64,000 bases of DNA from assembly GCA_046346665.1 (NCBI GenBank), contig JAXMHQ010000002.1, forward strand, positions 124,001-188,000. Direction: 5' to 3'. Shown in pieces: positions 17,014 to 26,301 of this stretch (position 1 is its first letter; each line of letters opens with the position of its first letter). Made by a program: the position numbers and the translations under genes. Under the pieces are notes generated by a model. It did no database searches, had not been told where the DNA came from, and worked only from the letters and a program-made list of their open reading frames with translations. The DNA comes from JAXMHQ01 sp046346665. GTDB taxonomy: Bacteria > Verrucomicrobiota > Verrucomicrobiia > Limisphaerales > JAXMHQ01.

Positions 17014-18510
17014 CTATTTCCTTTCTCCCACATGCGCCCCGGCCCGGCAAGTCGTGGAACAAATCACTTCCGTGCCGCGCTTCCCGCGCCGTTGAACCGT
17101 CAGTTGGCCCTGAATCAGACTGGTGCGATACTGCATGATACGCAGGCCAAGACCGGTTCGCGTCGGCGAAACGGGGCCAATGCCCCGGCCATCGTCCGCC
17201 ACCGTGAGGGTCACCCGCTTGCGCCGGCGTTCCAAACGAATGATGACGGTGCGCGGGTTCCCATGTTTCAAGGAATTATTGACGGCTTCCTGCGCGATAC
17301 GGAACAAATGCGCGGCCGTTTCCGCGTCGTGGACCGGCGCCGGTCCGCGGCAGTCGAAAACACAACGAACGCCAAAGAATTCAGCGGTCTGCTCCGCCAG
17401 TTCCCCCAGTGCGCTCATCAAACCTTCCGGCTCCGGCTGGATGGGTGAAAGACCCCGAGCCACACGCCGCGCCTGTTCTATGGCGTTGCGCATCAGGTCG
17501 GAAATGCGGGCGGCATCTGCGGCTTCCGGCGCGCCGCGTTCAAGAAGCTTCTCGCGGAGCACATTGCTCAAATAGGCGATTCCTCCGAGTTGTTGACCCA
17601 GGCCGTCGTGCAACTCCTGGGCCAGCCCCCGCCGCTCACGCTCGCTGATTTCAAGCAATTCGCGCTCGAGCCGCTTGCGTTGCGAAATGTCGCGGATAAA
17701 CCAGCGCGAGTGGACAAACTTCCCTTCCATCCAGAAAGCATTCGCATCCACAAGCACAAACCTTGCCTCGCCTTTTCGGGTCACCAGCTCCATGGGAAAA
17801 TTATGAAACGTCTGCCGCAGGGCAAGGCGATCCAGCACCTCCTTCAATTGCGCGGCATCGGGATGAAACGTCCTGAACGAACGTCCAGTCATGCACGCCC
17901 CCGGGCAATCCACCAACTCTCCGAACGCCCGATTCGCGCGCACCACTTTGCCGTTTCGCTTCATCAGGACCAGCCCAACCGAGGCTTCATCGAAAAGATC
18001 CTCCAATTCGCCCTCGCGGCGCATCAGGACATCCCGCATTTGACGTTGTGCGGTGATGTCCCGAGCGATGGTTGAAAACCCAATCAACCGTCCCGCGGCG
18101 TCGCGAACAGGAGAAAGTGTCAAGGAGACATTGATGAGCCGGCCGTTTTTGCGCATTCGCGTGGTCTCGAAATGTTCCACCACTTCCCCGCGCCGCATTC
18201 GCGCCACTAACTGTCGAAACTCATCCTGGTGCCCGCGCGGCAGCAGCGCATGACTCGTGCGCCCGACAATTTCACGGGCCGTGAACCCAAAAATGCGCCT
18301 GGCGGCTTCATTCCAGGTCGTAACGGTGCCATCGAACGTGCGGCTGAAAATTGCGTCGTTCGAGTGTTCGACAATGGCCGCGAGTTCACCCCGCAGATCG
18401 GACAAATGAATGCCGCCCCGAGCGAATGCCGGGGGCGACAAAGCCAAAGGGAAACCCCGCCTCTCAAACGAATTTGCGCCTTTCCGGCCCATGGAATTTG
18501 CGGCTTTCAA
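17014..18510 (-). CDS. Cytoplasmic PAS-PAS sensor histidine kinase (HisKA_3/NarX type)
   Basis: The 498-residue protein has PAS domain 1 at about 43-155 (NDAIFSRTFDGTVTTWN), PAS 2 at about 168-280 and a HisKA_3 dimerisation helix with phospho-acceptor H301 (LAQELHDGLGQQL). The HATPase domain at about 370-490 has DDGRGIGP. No membrane helix is visible, so it senses something inside the cell. An ATG at 18492 is a second possible start. It forms a two-gene operon with the NarL-type regulator downstream. Confidence 0.93.
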   Translation of the reverse strand: MKAANSMGRKGANSFERRGFPLALSPPAFARGGIHLSDLRGELAAIVEHSNDAIFSRTFDGTVTTWNEAARRIFGFTAREIVGRTSHALLPRGHQDEFRQLVARMRRGEVVEHFETTRMRKNGRLINVSLTLSPVRDAAGRLIGFSTIARDITAQRQMRDVLMRREGELEDLFDEASVGLVLMKRNGKVVRANRAFGELVDCPGACMTGRSFRTFHPDAAQLKEVLDRLALRQTFHNFPMELVTRKGEARFVLVDANAFWMEGKFVHSRWFIRDISQRKRLERELLEISERERRGLAQELHDGLGQQLGGIAYLSNVLREKLLERGAPEAADAARISDLMRNAIEQARRVARGLSPIQPEPEGLMSALGELAEQTAEFFGVRCVFDCRGPAPVHDAETAAHLFRIAQEAVNNSLKHGNPRTVIIRLERRRKRVTLTVADDGRGIGPVSPTRTGLGLRIMQYRTSLIQGQLTVQRRGKRGTEVICSTTCRAGAHVGERK

Positions 18511-18819
18511 TACACGCCGGCCGCGGCGATGCCGGAGGCCGATCTCTCCGCGCAGGGCGACCCCTTTCGCAATCGGGGCGCTTGATGGCCCTGTGGCCGC
18601 ATAACCGAATTGTGCCCATCCCGGCCGGGATCGTCACGCCTCAAGTTGGTTGGCAATTACACAGCCCTTTGGTCAAGAGCGAACTGCCCCGGACAGGAAC
18701 CTATGCCTCCACGCATGGGAGCAGTGCCAAGCTGCGCCGCCGGGAGGGACACCACACAATTCCCCATCCACCACCGGTGGGGCGAGACTCCGTCGAGCCC
18801 TGACATTAAAAAGGCAGTA
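18511..18819. other. Intergenic region, no gene seen
   Basis: This is 309 nt between the GH51 stop and the histidine kinase start, both minus strand. It contains a CCACCGGTGG palindrome near 18770-18780 and no member of the repeat families found elsewhere. The kinase promoter should lie here, but I cannot identify it. Confidence 0.5.
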
Positions 18820-21204
18820 TTACTGGACCTTGAGCCGCAGCACCGTCAACGAGTTGCCGGGGAAAACCCGCTTCAGGCTGCTCCCCGTGAAATGCAGGCT
18901 CTCCGTCTTCGGCGACACCTTTGTCGGATCGGCCAGTGAATTCTCGTCGGTGGCGTTTGCGGACGTCAGCACCGTGGCGAGACCGGTGCCGGCCAGCGTT
19001 GCGCCGTTGAAACTCAATTCGGTTTCCGTGGGATTGGAGGCGGCATTCACCACCTTGACGATGACCTCACGGGTTTTGGCATCCGTGGCGGCCGACGCAA
19101 ACAGGCTGCTGTACCCGGCGTTGCTGGTGTTGGGGATGTCGTGGATCAATTTTCCGTCGATCCAACATTGAATGCGCTTGTCGGAGACGGTGAGCTTGAG
19201 GTCATACCAGCGATCCGTTTCGATATGACCGGGTTTGGAATCGGTGACCTCGTATCCTTCAAGGGCGTCCTGCGTGTTGCCCCATCCACCGATGTTCCAC
19301 CACCTGCGGTCGTCCTCTTCCTGGCTGTGAAACAGGATCAGGAATCCCTCGGCCCCGGAAATCTTCCGGGCCTTGAGCGCCAGGGTGTAATCCCTCCAGG
19401 CCGGCTGGCCGGTGATGGCGCGCACATCCGGGTTTTCGGCCGATTGCCTCAACGCGCCGTCCTGGACGGTCCATTTGCCGTCGCCCAGCAACTTCCACCC
19501 CTCGGTTCCCTTGCTGAAATCAGCCTTGAACAAAACCGTCCCGTCCGGCGCGGTGACGATGATGTCTTTAAACTCCGCGGCGGTGTTGTAGGTGCCGACT
19601 CCGATCCGGCCGCCCGGAGGGGGTGCGGGAGTTTGCGGCGCCTGCACCGTGGTGGGCAGGTAAACGTCGCCGCGATTGTCGGAAAACAGTTTCTGGACGT
19701 AATAGCTGGGCAAGCCGTACCACTTCGAGCCGTCGAAGTTGATCAGGTCGGGATTCCACGCGCGGTGATTCAAGTTCACCAGCAGCGGCGCGTAGCTCGC
19801 CATTTGTACCAGGTCCGAGTTTCGCTCCAAACCCGTCATGAACGCCGCTTCGCCGATGGCGCCGCGCAGGTTGCCCAGGCCGCATTTCCGGGTGACGGCG
19901 TATTCCCCGACGAACACTTTCGGGCCGGTGCGCTTCGAGTTGTCGTAGTGGCCGGCGTTGCGCATGAACCATTCCGGCGAGTCGTAATAATGGTCGTCCA
20001 CCAGGTCGGGTTGTTCCGCGCCAAAATCGACCCAGCCATCGGCGATGAATTGGATATCGGGATACTTCGCGCGAATCGCCGTGTGAAACCGGCGATAATA
20101 CTCGGCGTAACCCGGAAAACCGCCGTTCTCGTTTCCGATCTCCAGGTATTTCAGTCGGAATGGAGCGGGATGCCCCATCGCCGCCCGCTTCGCGCCCCAC
20201 AGGGAATTCGTCGGGCCATTGGCGAATTCGATGGCATCGAGCGCGTCCTGGATCCATTGCTCCAGGCGGTCCGGCGGCACCGTTTCCTTGTGCGACATGC
20301 CGACATTGATGCAGAAGAGCGGTTCGGCACCGAGGTCCTCGGAGAGTTGCAGGTATTCGTAATAGCCGAGCCCGTGCGTGGCGTTGTAACCCCAGATGTT
20401 GCCGAGCGGCGTGCGGGTGTCGATGTTGCCGACCGTGTTCTTCCAGTGAAGCATGTGAGCGAAATCGTCCCCTTCCACCCAGCACCCGCCAGGGAAACGC
20501 ATGAACTGCGGATGCAGCGCGTCCAGCGACTCCGCAAGATCCGGCCGCAGCCCGTGATTCTTCCAGGTCTTGTCCGGCATGAGCGACACCATGTCCAAAT
20601 ACAATGTGCCTTTGCCGTCGCCGGAAATCTCCAGCCTCCCTTTCGGGTCGCTGCCGGTCGCGGTGAACTGCAGCGTGTGATATTCCCATCGCGGCCCGAT
20701 GCCGGAAATGTCGCCCGCGGCAAGGACGTCGCCGGTGTGGCTGAGCACGCGCGCGGTCAGCTTGCCTTCGAACTGATCGCCGCGCGCGGCGAGTTTGAGC
20801 GTGTAGTGTTCGCCCTGGACGATGTTCATTCCCCAATACCCTTCATTGACGAGCGTGAATGCGCCGCCCACTTTGACGCGGAGCGATTTGCGATTGAACG
20901 GATTCAGGGGTGCCGGCCGGGCGTGGACATCGGCGGTGCTGATCTCCGCCTGGCTTTGGCCGTTCGAGCTGCTGAATTTCCAGTCGGTCGCCGTGTCGCC
21001 GTCCTCGAACGAACGGTTCCGGACAAGTTCGGGGTAAATCCCGCCGTCCGCGGACAGGTTGATGTCCTCGAAAAAAATGCCCCACAACGTTTGCGGGATG
21101 GGATGGGCCGGGTGAGCGACATCGACGGAGATCTTCGCAGGTTGGGCGTTCGACGAGAGGGCCGCGGCGAGCAAGCACGCGGCAAAACAGGTTTTCAGTT
21201 GCAT
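18820..21204 (-). CDS. Secreted GH51 alpha-L-arabinofuranosidase with inserted concanavalin-like domain
   Basis: The 794-residue protein has a signal peptide (1-20), an N-terminal carbohydrate-binding-like region (about 65-210) and a GH51 barrel. The acid/base is E359 (LEIGNENGG) and the nucleophile E434 (FVGEYAVT). Between the barrel and the C-terminal beta domain (about 690-794) is an extra segment, about 525-690, that resembles the DUF1080/LamG fold (SKGTEGWKLLGDGKWTVQ, EDDRRWWNIGGWGN). GH51 enzymes release arabinofuranose from plant arabinans and arabinoxylans. It is a single transcription unit; the downstream PAS kinase pair may regulate it, but nothing shows this directly. Confidence 0.92.
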   Translation of the reverse strand: MQLKTCFAACLLAAALSSNAQPAKISVDVAHPAHPIPQTLWGIFFEDINLSADGGIYPELVRNRSFEDGDTATDWKFSSSNGQSQAEISTADVHARPAPLNPFNRKSLRVKVGGAFTLVNEGYWGMNIVQGEHYTLKLAARGDQFEGKLTARVLSHTGDVLAAGDISGIGPRWEYHTLQFTATGSDPKGRLEISGDGKGTLYLDMVSLMPDKTWKNHGLRPDLAESLDALHPQFMRFPGGCWVEGDDFAHMLHWKNTVGNIDTRTPLGNIWGYNATHGLGYYEYLQLSEDLGAEPLFCINVGMSHKETVPPDRLEQWIQDALDAIEFANGPTNSLWGAKRAAMGHPAPFRLKYLEIGNENGGFPGYAEYYRRFHTAIRAKYPDIQFIADGWVDFGAEQPDLVDDHYYDSPEWFMRNAGHYDNSKRTGPKVFVGEYAVTRKCGLGNLRGAIGEAAFMTGLERNSDLVQMASYAPLLVNLNHRAWNPDLINFDGSKWYGLPSYYVQKLFSDNRGDVYLPTTVQAPQTPAPPPGGRIGVGTYNTAAEFKDIIVTAPDGTVLFKADFSKGTEGWKLLGDGKWTVQDGALRQSAENPDVRAITGQPAWRDYTLALKARKISGAEGFLILFHSQEEDDRRWWNIGGWGNTQDALEGYEVTDSKPGHIETDRWYDLKLTVSDKRIQCWIDGKLIHDIPNTSNAGYSSLFASAATDAKTREVIVKVVNAASNPTETELSFNGATLAGTGLATVLTSANATDENSLADPTKVSPKTESLHFTGSSLKRVFPGNSLTVLRLKVQ

Positions 21205-21288
21205 GGATTAACGGTGTTTAATCGAAGCGACCTCGGAAGAATACAGGAACGGGGCGAGCGCCCAAGTCTGAATTCCAAATCACTCGGA

Positions 21289-22077
21289 TCAACCAAGGAA
21301 TCGCTGACGCGCAAGCGGATGGAGTGCGCTCAAGTCGAGCACCGTCAGAAAATCGATCGTCCCAAAATCGGCGTCCAGCGCAGGTGGACCACAAATGGTC
21401 GCGCCGAGCGTCAGGTAGGCTCGGAGGAGCTTTGGAATGTTCACTGGCTCGGGGGCCTGGTGGGCCAGAGGACAGCCGCAGGCCGGGTGCGGGCGGGTGC
21501 GCCACTCGGGTCGGGCGAGATGGCTGCGGCACAGGTCGGCGTAGGCGGACGCGCCCACCCGTGGATCCTGCGATGTGAGGGAACTGCAGCCAAAAAGATA
21601 GCGGCCTCCGTGCCGCCGGGCATAGCCGGCGATGCCCTTCCACAGGAGTCCAAGAACGACCAGGTTGCGATGCTGTGGATGAATGCACGCACGTCCCAGC
21701 TCGATCATGCGGGAGCGAAAGGGTTCGAACATGTCGAATTCAAACTCCTGGGCGCAGTAATAGCCGCGGTGACGCGCGGCATTCCGGCCGGTCTGAAGGC
21801 GGTAGGTTCCGACAATCGCAGCCGAGGGCAAATGTTCCACCACGAGATGATCGCAAACCAGGTCGAACGGGTCCTCGTCCAGGCCGCTGGCGTAGGACCG
21901 CTCGAGTCCTTCGTTGAGTTCGAGGTTGAAAACCTGGAAACGCAACGCCTGCGCGGCCCGGAGGTCGCCGGCATCTCGAGCCAGCCGGGTGGCATAATGG
22001 GCGGGTGACCTGACCAGGAACCGGACCGAATCGAGTGTTGTTTTCACGGCAGACATCCTTCCAAATACATGTGTCAT
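21289..22077 (-). CDS. OlsB-like GNAT N-acyltransferase
   Basis: The 262-residue protein has the pattern of ornithine-lipid acyltransferases and the related hemolysin-like GNAT family: ARDAGDLRAAQALRFQVFN near the start, VCDHLVVEH, IVGTYRLQTG, and MIELGRACIHPQHRN (about 142-156). Members move a 3-hydroxyacyl chain from acyl-ACP to ornithine or another amine in membrane lipid synthesis. The O-acylation partner OlsA is not next to it. The ATG at 22077 is used; 22056 is an alternative. Confidence 0.8.
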   Translation of the reverse strand: MTHVFGRMSAVKTTLDSVRFLVRSPAHYATRLARDAGDLRAAQALRFQVFNLELNEGLERSYASGLDEDPFDLVCDHLVVEHLPSAAIVGTYRLQTGRNAARHRGYYCAQEFEFDMFEPFRSRMIELGRACIHPQHRNLVVLGLLWKGIAGYARRHGGRYLFGCSSLTSQDPRVGASAYADLCRSHLARPEWRTRPHPACGCPLAHQAPEPVNIPKLLRAYLTLGATICGPPALDADFGTIDFLTVLDLSALHPLARQRFLG

Positions 22078-22146
22078 CGCGGTGACACGCAGGTGACTTC
22101 TGTCCGCCTGGTTGGTCGCGCGAAGCTCCCCAACCTTACGCTCGAT

Positions 22147-22431
22147 CTAATTCCCCCCGGTTTTCAGGGTGTTCTTGATCCGGTCGCGCGCTTCCTCGGA
22201 GAGCCTGTGCGGGGACGGTTCGACCAATTCGTCGGGATGCGTGTGCGCGGCATCGCGCAGGAACCGGATCTGTTTTCCGTAGCGCCGGCACCACCGGCAA
22301 AGCAGCAGGTGGATGCGCAGGCCGAACCGCTCGCGGAATGTCAGTGAGCGGTCCAGTCCCAGCGATTGCAGGCGCGTGGCTTCCCGGCAATTCGGGGAAA
22401 GTTCGGCGAGGATTTTGGCAAGGAATTTCAT
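22147..22431 (-). CDS. Anti-sigma factor, zf-HC2-like
   Basis: The 94-residue protein starts at an ATG overlapping the ECF sigma stop (ATGA, 22428-22431). NCREATRLQSLGLDRSL and HLLLCRWCRRY supply the Cys and His residues typical of the short zinc-binding anti-sigma family that holds ECF factors. There is no membrane helix, so it is cytoplasmic, and the zinc/thiol site suggests release of the sigma factor by oxidation (inference from related anti-sigmas). It is the partner of the preceding gene. Confidence 0.85.
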   Translation of the reverse strand: MKFLAKILAELSPNCREATRLQSLGLDRSLTFRERFGLRIHLLLCRWCRRYGKQIRFLRDAAHTHPDELVEPSPHRLSEEARDRIKNTLKTGGN

Positions 22432-23063
22432 TCGGCCCCACCCTTCTTCCCAAACCAGTTTGTTTCCAGGCAACGGCGCAGGGCCATGCGGGCGCGATGC
22501 AGCATGACCCACAGGTTGTTTTCCGATATGTTCAGCATGGCACAAATCTCCCTGCTTTCCAGGCCATCCACTTCGCGCAGATGGAACACGGCGGCAATGT
22601 TCCCGGGCAGCTTTTTGGAACACTTGCGGAACGTTTCCCAGAACACCTGGCTGTCCAGGCTCGCGCCGGGACTCGACCATTCCTGCGGACCCAGCTCGTG
22701 GATCCAGCCGTCCTTGAAAGGGCCGTCCGGGATGAACCGATCGCCCTCTTCGTCCGAGTAGAATTCCAGGTCGGTGAAGGATGTCTCCCGGCCGGCCTTT
22801 CGGAAGTGGTCGCAGATTTTGTTTTTCAAAATCCCGACCAGCCAGCTTTTCTCGGCCGACCGGCCCGCGAACGACCTGCGGCCCTTCAGAGCCGCGAGGA
22901 AGGTCTCCTGGACCGCGTCTTCCGCCCTGGCCGCGTCGCGCAATCGCACAATCGCAAACTTGAACAGGTAATCTCCGTAAAGCTCCACCCATCGCTCCGG
23001 GTCCGACAATCCCTCGGGCGCGCCTTTCTCCGGCGGTTTTGAGGTATTTTCGGAATGGACCAT
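22428..23063 (-). CDS. ECF sigma factor (sigma-70 family), autoregulated candidate
   Basis: The 211-residue protein has region 2 (WVELYGDYLFKFAIVRLRD, AEDAVQETFLAAL, WLVGILKNKICDHFRK) and region 4 (CSKKLPGNIAAVFHLREVDG, ICAMLNISENNLWVMLHRAR). The W-x-LHRARM and C-terminal NWF signatures resemble the ECF26 group, whose members pair with a zf-HC2 anti-sigma as here. A TGTAAG-N16-CGAC box ends 24 nt before the ATG, and the divergent SDR operon has the same box, so this factor is the best candidate to read that motif and its own promoter. Confidence 0.92.
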   Translation of the reverse strand: MVHSENTSKPPEKGAPEGLSDPERWVELYGDYLFKFAIVRLRDAARAEDAVQETFLAALKGRRSFAGRSAEKSWLVGILKNKICDHFRKAGRETSFTDLEFYSDEEGDRFIPDGPFKDGWIHELGPQEWSSPGASLDSQVFWETFRKCSKKLPGNIAAVFHLREVDGLESREICAMLNISENNLWVMLHRARMALRRCLETNWFGKKGGAE

Positions 23064-23086
23064 AATGTTCTGACTTCAGTGAGTTC

Positions 23087-23112
23087 GTCGGGCTTTGGCC
23101 TGAATCCTTACA
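23087..23112 (-). promoter_or_regulatory. ECF-type promoter (site 1): TGTAAG-N16-CGAC, sigma gene
   Basis: The -35 TGTAAG is at 23112-23107 and the -10 CGAC at 23090-23087 on the minus strand, spacer 16. It faces the ECF sigma gene starting at 23063, giving a 5' leader of roughly 17 nt. Confidence 0.75.
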
Positions 23113-23140
23113 CAGTCGCGAATGCGTGAACAGACTGGAG

Positions 23141-23166
23141 TGTAAGGATCCTCCCCGCGCTGCGAC
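23141..23166 (+). promoter_or_regulatory. ECF-type promoter (site 2): TGTAAG-N16-CGAC, SDR-debranching operon
   Basis: TGTAAG is at 23141-23146 and CGAC at 23163-23166, spacer 16. It is back to back with site 1, the -35 boxes being 28 nt apart. It rules out the in-frame codon at 23126 as the SDR start and supports the ATG at 23210. Confidence 0.75.
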
Positions 23167-23209
23167 CAACCTGCCAGCAAATCCTGAAAGAGCGAACCAT
23201 TTGAAAAAC

Positions 23210-24145
23210 ATGAATACAATGCCCACGATCGAACTCCCGCCCGGCCGCGCCGCCATGCCCATGCCCCCGGAGCACGAGGAACTGATGCAGCAGCACCTGC
23301 GCGAAGAGCGGCTGCCGGAGGCCGTCATGCCGGCCGTGCCGATCCGCAAAGTTCTTAAAGGCCAAAAGGCGCTCGTGACCGGCGCGAACTCCGGGATCGG
23401 CAAGGCCGTGGCGTTGTCTCTCGCCAGCGCCGGGGCGGATGTGGTGGTGAACTACGTGTCGCGCCCCGAAGCGGCGGAGGAAGTCGTCCGGCAAATCGCC
23501 GCCGGCGGCGGAACTGCCATCGCCCTCCGTGCGAACGTCGCCAGGGAGGACGAGGTCCAGGCGATGTTCAAGACGATGATCCAGGAGTTCGGCACAATCG
23601 ATATTCTCGTGAACAATGCCGGGCTGCAGAAAGACGCGCCGATCGACCGGATGACGCTGGCGGACTGGCAGTTTGTCCTGGATGTGAATCTCACCGGGCA
23701 GTTCCTCTGCTCGCGCGAAGCCATCCGTGAATTCAAGCGCCGCGGCATTCGCAGGGAAATCTCCTGTGCCGCCGGAAAAATCATTTGCATGAGTTCCGTC
23801 CATGAAGTCATTCCCTGGGCCGGCCACGTCAATTACGCCGCCAGCAAGGGCGGCGTCATGCTCATGATGAAGAGCATCGCCCAGGAGGTGGCCCCGCACC
23901 GGATCCGGGTGAACTCCGTTTGTCCCGGCGCGGTCCGCACGCCGATCAACATGGAGGCCTGGGGCAGTCCCGAAGCCTACCGCGAGCTGATGAAGTTGAT
24001 TCCCTACAAGCGCATCGGCGAGCCGGAGGACATCGGCCGCACCGCCGTCTGGCTCGCGAGCGACGATTCCGATTACATCCACGGCGCGAGCATCTTTGTG
24101 GATGGCGGCATGACGCTCTATCCCGGGTTTGAGACCGGGGGCTGA
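23210..24145 (+). CDS. SDR-family oxidoreductase (glucose 1-dehydrogenase/YghA-like)
   Basis: The 311-residue classical SDR has a 45-residue N-terminal extension typical of the YghA/stress-induced SDR group. The NAD(P) motif is TGANSGIG (about 57-64), the catalytic Ser is in ICMSSVHE (about 194), and Tyr and Lys are in NYAASKGG (about Y209, K213). It probably oxidises or reduces a sugar or aldehyde; substrate unknown. It leads an operon with glycogen debranching and GH63-type genes and is driven by the ECF promoter at 23141-23166. Related SDRs elsewhere belong to general stress regulons. Confidence 0.88.
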   Translation: MNTMPTIELPPGRAAMPMPPEHEELMQQHLREERLPEAVMPAVPIRKVLKGQKALVTGANSGIGKAVALSLASAGADVVVNYVSRPEAAEEVVRQIAAGGGTAIALRANVAREDEVQAMFKTMIQEFGTIDILVNNAGLQKDAPIDRMTLADWQFVLDVNLTGQFLCSREAIREFKRRGIRREISCAAGKIICMSSVHEVIPWAGHVNYAASKGGVMLMMKSIAQEVAPHRIRVNSVCPGAVRTPINMEAWGSPEAYRELMKLIPYKRIGEPEDIGRTAVWLASDDSDYIHGASIFVDGGMTLYPGFETGG

Positions 24146-24218
24146 ACCGGGTCAAAGAGGAATCGAATCCGCGGGCGGCCATTCGACGAATCAACCTCCG
24201 GCAATCAAACCGACCGCA

Positions 24219-26264
24219 ATGAATTCATCATTCAACATTCATCCTTCCGCCTGCCCTCAAGAATGGCTCGAACCCGATGGCCGCGGCGGATTCGCCTCCG
24301 GCACCATCACCGGCATTCGCACGCGCCGTTACCACGCCCTCCTGCTCACCGCCACCACGCCCCCGACCGGACGCGTGGTCCTGGTGAACGGGTTCGATGC
24401 CTGGATTGAGACGGCCCAGGGCCGGTTCGCCCTGACGTCGCAGTGTTATGCGCCGGACGTGATCCACCCGGACGGATCCCAGCGGATCGAGTCGTTTTCA
24501 ACCGAGCCATGGCCGCAATGGCAGTTCCGGTTCGAGGACGGGACGGAATTGACGCAGGAAATCTTTGTGGCTGGAGAATCCGGCGTGACGGCGCTGAGCT
24601 GGCGCCTGGCGCATCCGTCGGACAACGTGCGGTTGTTTCTTCGGCCGCTGGTTTCGGGACGCGACTACCATGGGTTGCACAAGGAAAATTCCGAGTTTCG
24701 CTTTGCGCCTGCGCTGGATGGCGAATCGGTGCTTTGGCGGCCCTACGAAGGGGTACCGGGGATCCACGCGATGCATGGCCACAACGGCCGCTACACCCAC
24801 GAACCGCTCTGGTATCGCCAGTTTCTTTACGAAGAGGAACGCGCCCGCGGACTCGACAGCACCGAGGACCTCGCGTCGCCCGGCGTGTTCGAGTGGGACC
24901 TGTCGGCCGGGGAAGCTGTATGGCTGCTGGCCGCCGCCGATTCCCCGGCGCTTGTCCGCAAAGGCGGCCTGTCCGTCAAAAATTATCTCGAAGTCCTCCG
25001 CGAAAACGAACGCCTCCGGCGGGCGGGGTTTTCCTCGCCGCTCCACCATGCCGCGGACGCCTACATCGTCCATGGCCGCAATGGCAAGACCATCATGGCC
25101 GGGTATCCCTGGTTCACCGATTGGGGGCGCGACACGTTCATCTCGCTCCGCGGCCTTTGCCTGGCCACGGGAAACTACAGCGATGCGCGGGACATCCTGC
25201 TGGCGTGGGCGAACAGCGTTTCCGAGGGCATGCTGCCGAACCTGTTTCCCGACCACGGATCGAAGCCCGAGTATAATTCCGCGGACGCCTCCCTTTGGTA
25301 TGTCATCGCGGTTTATGAGTTGATGCAGCTCTGCGACGGCAAGCCGGGCATTGTCTCCGCGAACGACAAGCGTGCATTTCAGACCGCGATCCTGGCAATC
25401 CTTGAAGGATACGCCCGCGGCACGCGATTCGGCATTCGCCTGGACAGCGACGGCTTGCTGGCGGCCGGAGAGCGCGGGGTGCAGTTGACCTGGATGGATG
25501 CGAAAGTGGGCGAGTGGGTGGTCACGCCGCGGGTGGGCAAACCGGTGGAGATCCAGGCGCTCTGGCTCAACGCGCTGCGCATTGCGTCTTCCTTCGCACC
25601 GCGGTGGGCGGAGACGTTCGATCGCGGCCTGAAATCGTTCCGCGACAGATTCTGGAATGAGAAATCCGGCTGCCTTTATGATGTGATCGACGCCAACCAC
25701 CGGGCGGGTGAGGTGGATGCGGCAATCCGTCCAAACCAGGTATTCGCCGTGGGCGGCCTGCCGTTCCAGTTGATCGAAGACGAGCGTGCGGAACGAATCG
25801 TGTCCGTGGTGGAAAAGGCCCTTTTGACGCCGCTGGGCTTGCGTTCGCTCGCTCCCGGTGAACCCGGCTACACGCCGCAATATGAAGGCGGGGTGCTGCA
25901 GAGGGATGGCGCTTATCACCAGGGCACCGTGTGGCCCTGGCTCATCGGACCGTTTGTTGAGGCATGGGTTCGCATCCGGGGCGACACGACGAAGGCGCGA
26001 CGCGAAGCCCGGCAGCAATTCATGGCGCCGCTGCTCGCCCATTTGGAAGACGCCGGCGTCGGCCACGTTTCGGAAATCGCCGATGCCGAACCGCCTCACA
26101 CACCGCGCGGCTGTCCGTTTCAGGCCTGGTCTGTGGGCGAGGTGCTGAGGCTGGACCGGGTCGTCCTGGCCGAAAAAGTTCCGGACCGCACCAACCGAGT
26201 GTCTCGCAGGGGCCGACGCAAGGCGGCTCCCAGTTCCAAATCCGTTCTTGAACCCGCTATTTAA
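24219..26264 (+). CDS. Glycogen debranching enzyme (amylo-alpha-1,6-glucosidase)
   Basis: The 681-residue protein has the two-part layout of prokaryotic GDE: an N-terminal beta domain (about 1-250, with EWLEPDGRGGFASG) and an (alpha/alpha)6 catalytic domain (about 280-660). Typical blocks are WFTDWGRDTFISLRG, PDHGSKPEYNSADASLWY and GAYHQGTVWPWLIGPF. It removes alpha-1,6 branches left by phosphorylase. The start at ATG 24219 (MNSSFNIHP) is preferred over an in-frame codon at 24129 that overlaps the SDR gene. It is the second gene of the ECF-driven operon, with the glucosidase starting 37 nt downstream. Confidence 0.9.
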   Translation: MNSSFNIHPSACPQEWLEPDGRGGFASGTITGIRTRRYHALLLTATTPPTGRVVLVNGFDAWIETAQGRFALTSQCYAPDVIHPDGSQRIESFSTEPWPQWQFRFEDGTELTQEIFVAGESGVTALSWRLAHPSDNVRLFLRPLVSGRDYHGLHKENSEFRFAPALDGESVLWRPYEGVPGIHAMHGHNGRYTHEPLWYRQFLYEEERARGLDSTEDLASPGVFEWDLSAGEAVWLLAAADSPALVRKGGLSVKNYLEVLRENERLRRAGFSSPLHHAADAYIVHGRNGKTIMAGYPWFTDWGRDTFISLRGLCLATGNYSDARDILLAWANSVSEGMLPNLFPDHGSKPEYNSADASLWYVIAVYELMQLCDGKPGIVSANDKRAFQTAILAILEGYARGTRFGIRLDSDGLLAAGERGVQLTWMDAKVGEWVVTPRVGKPVEIQALWLNALRIASSFAPRWAETFDRGLKSFRDRFWNEKSGCLYDVIDANHRAGEVDAAIRPNQVFAVGGLPFQLIEDERAERIVSVVEKALLTPLGLRSLAPGEPGYTPQYEGGVLQRDGAYHQGTVWPWLIGPFVEAWVRIRGDTTKARREARQQFMAPLLAHLEDAGVGHVSEIADAEPPHTPRGCPFQAWSVGEVLRLDRVVLAEKVPDRTNRVSRRGRRKAAPSSKSVLEPAI

Positions 26265-26301
26265 CCCGAGACTGCCGATTTCAGCTCCCACCCATTCGCC
26301 T

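Noticed and set aside
19141..22008. A 955-codon open frame on the plus strand opposite GH51
   Set aside because: It is antisense to two well-recognised genes, its translation is Arg/Val/Pro-rich and low in family signal, and GC-rich codon use explains the lack of stops.
23126..23209. An earlier SDR start at 23126
   Set aside because: It would place the start codon upstream of the ECF -35 box; the ATG at 23210 follows the promoter properly.
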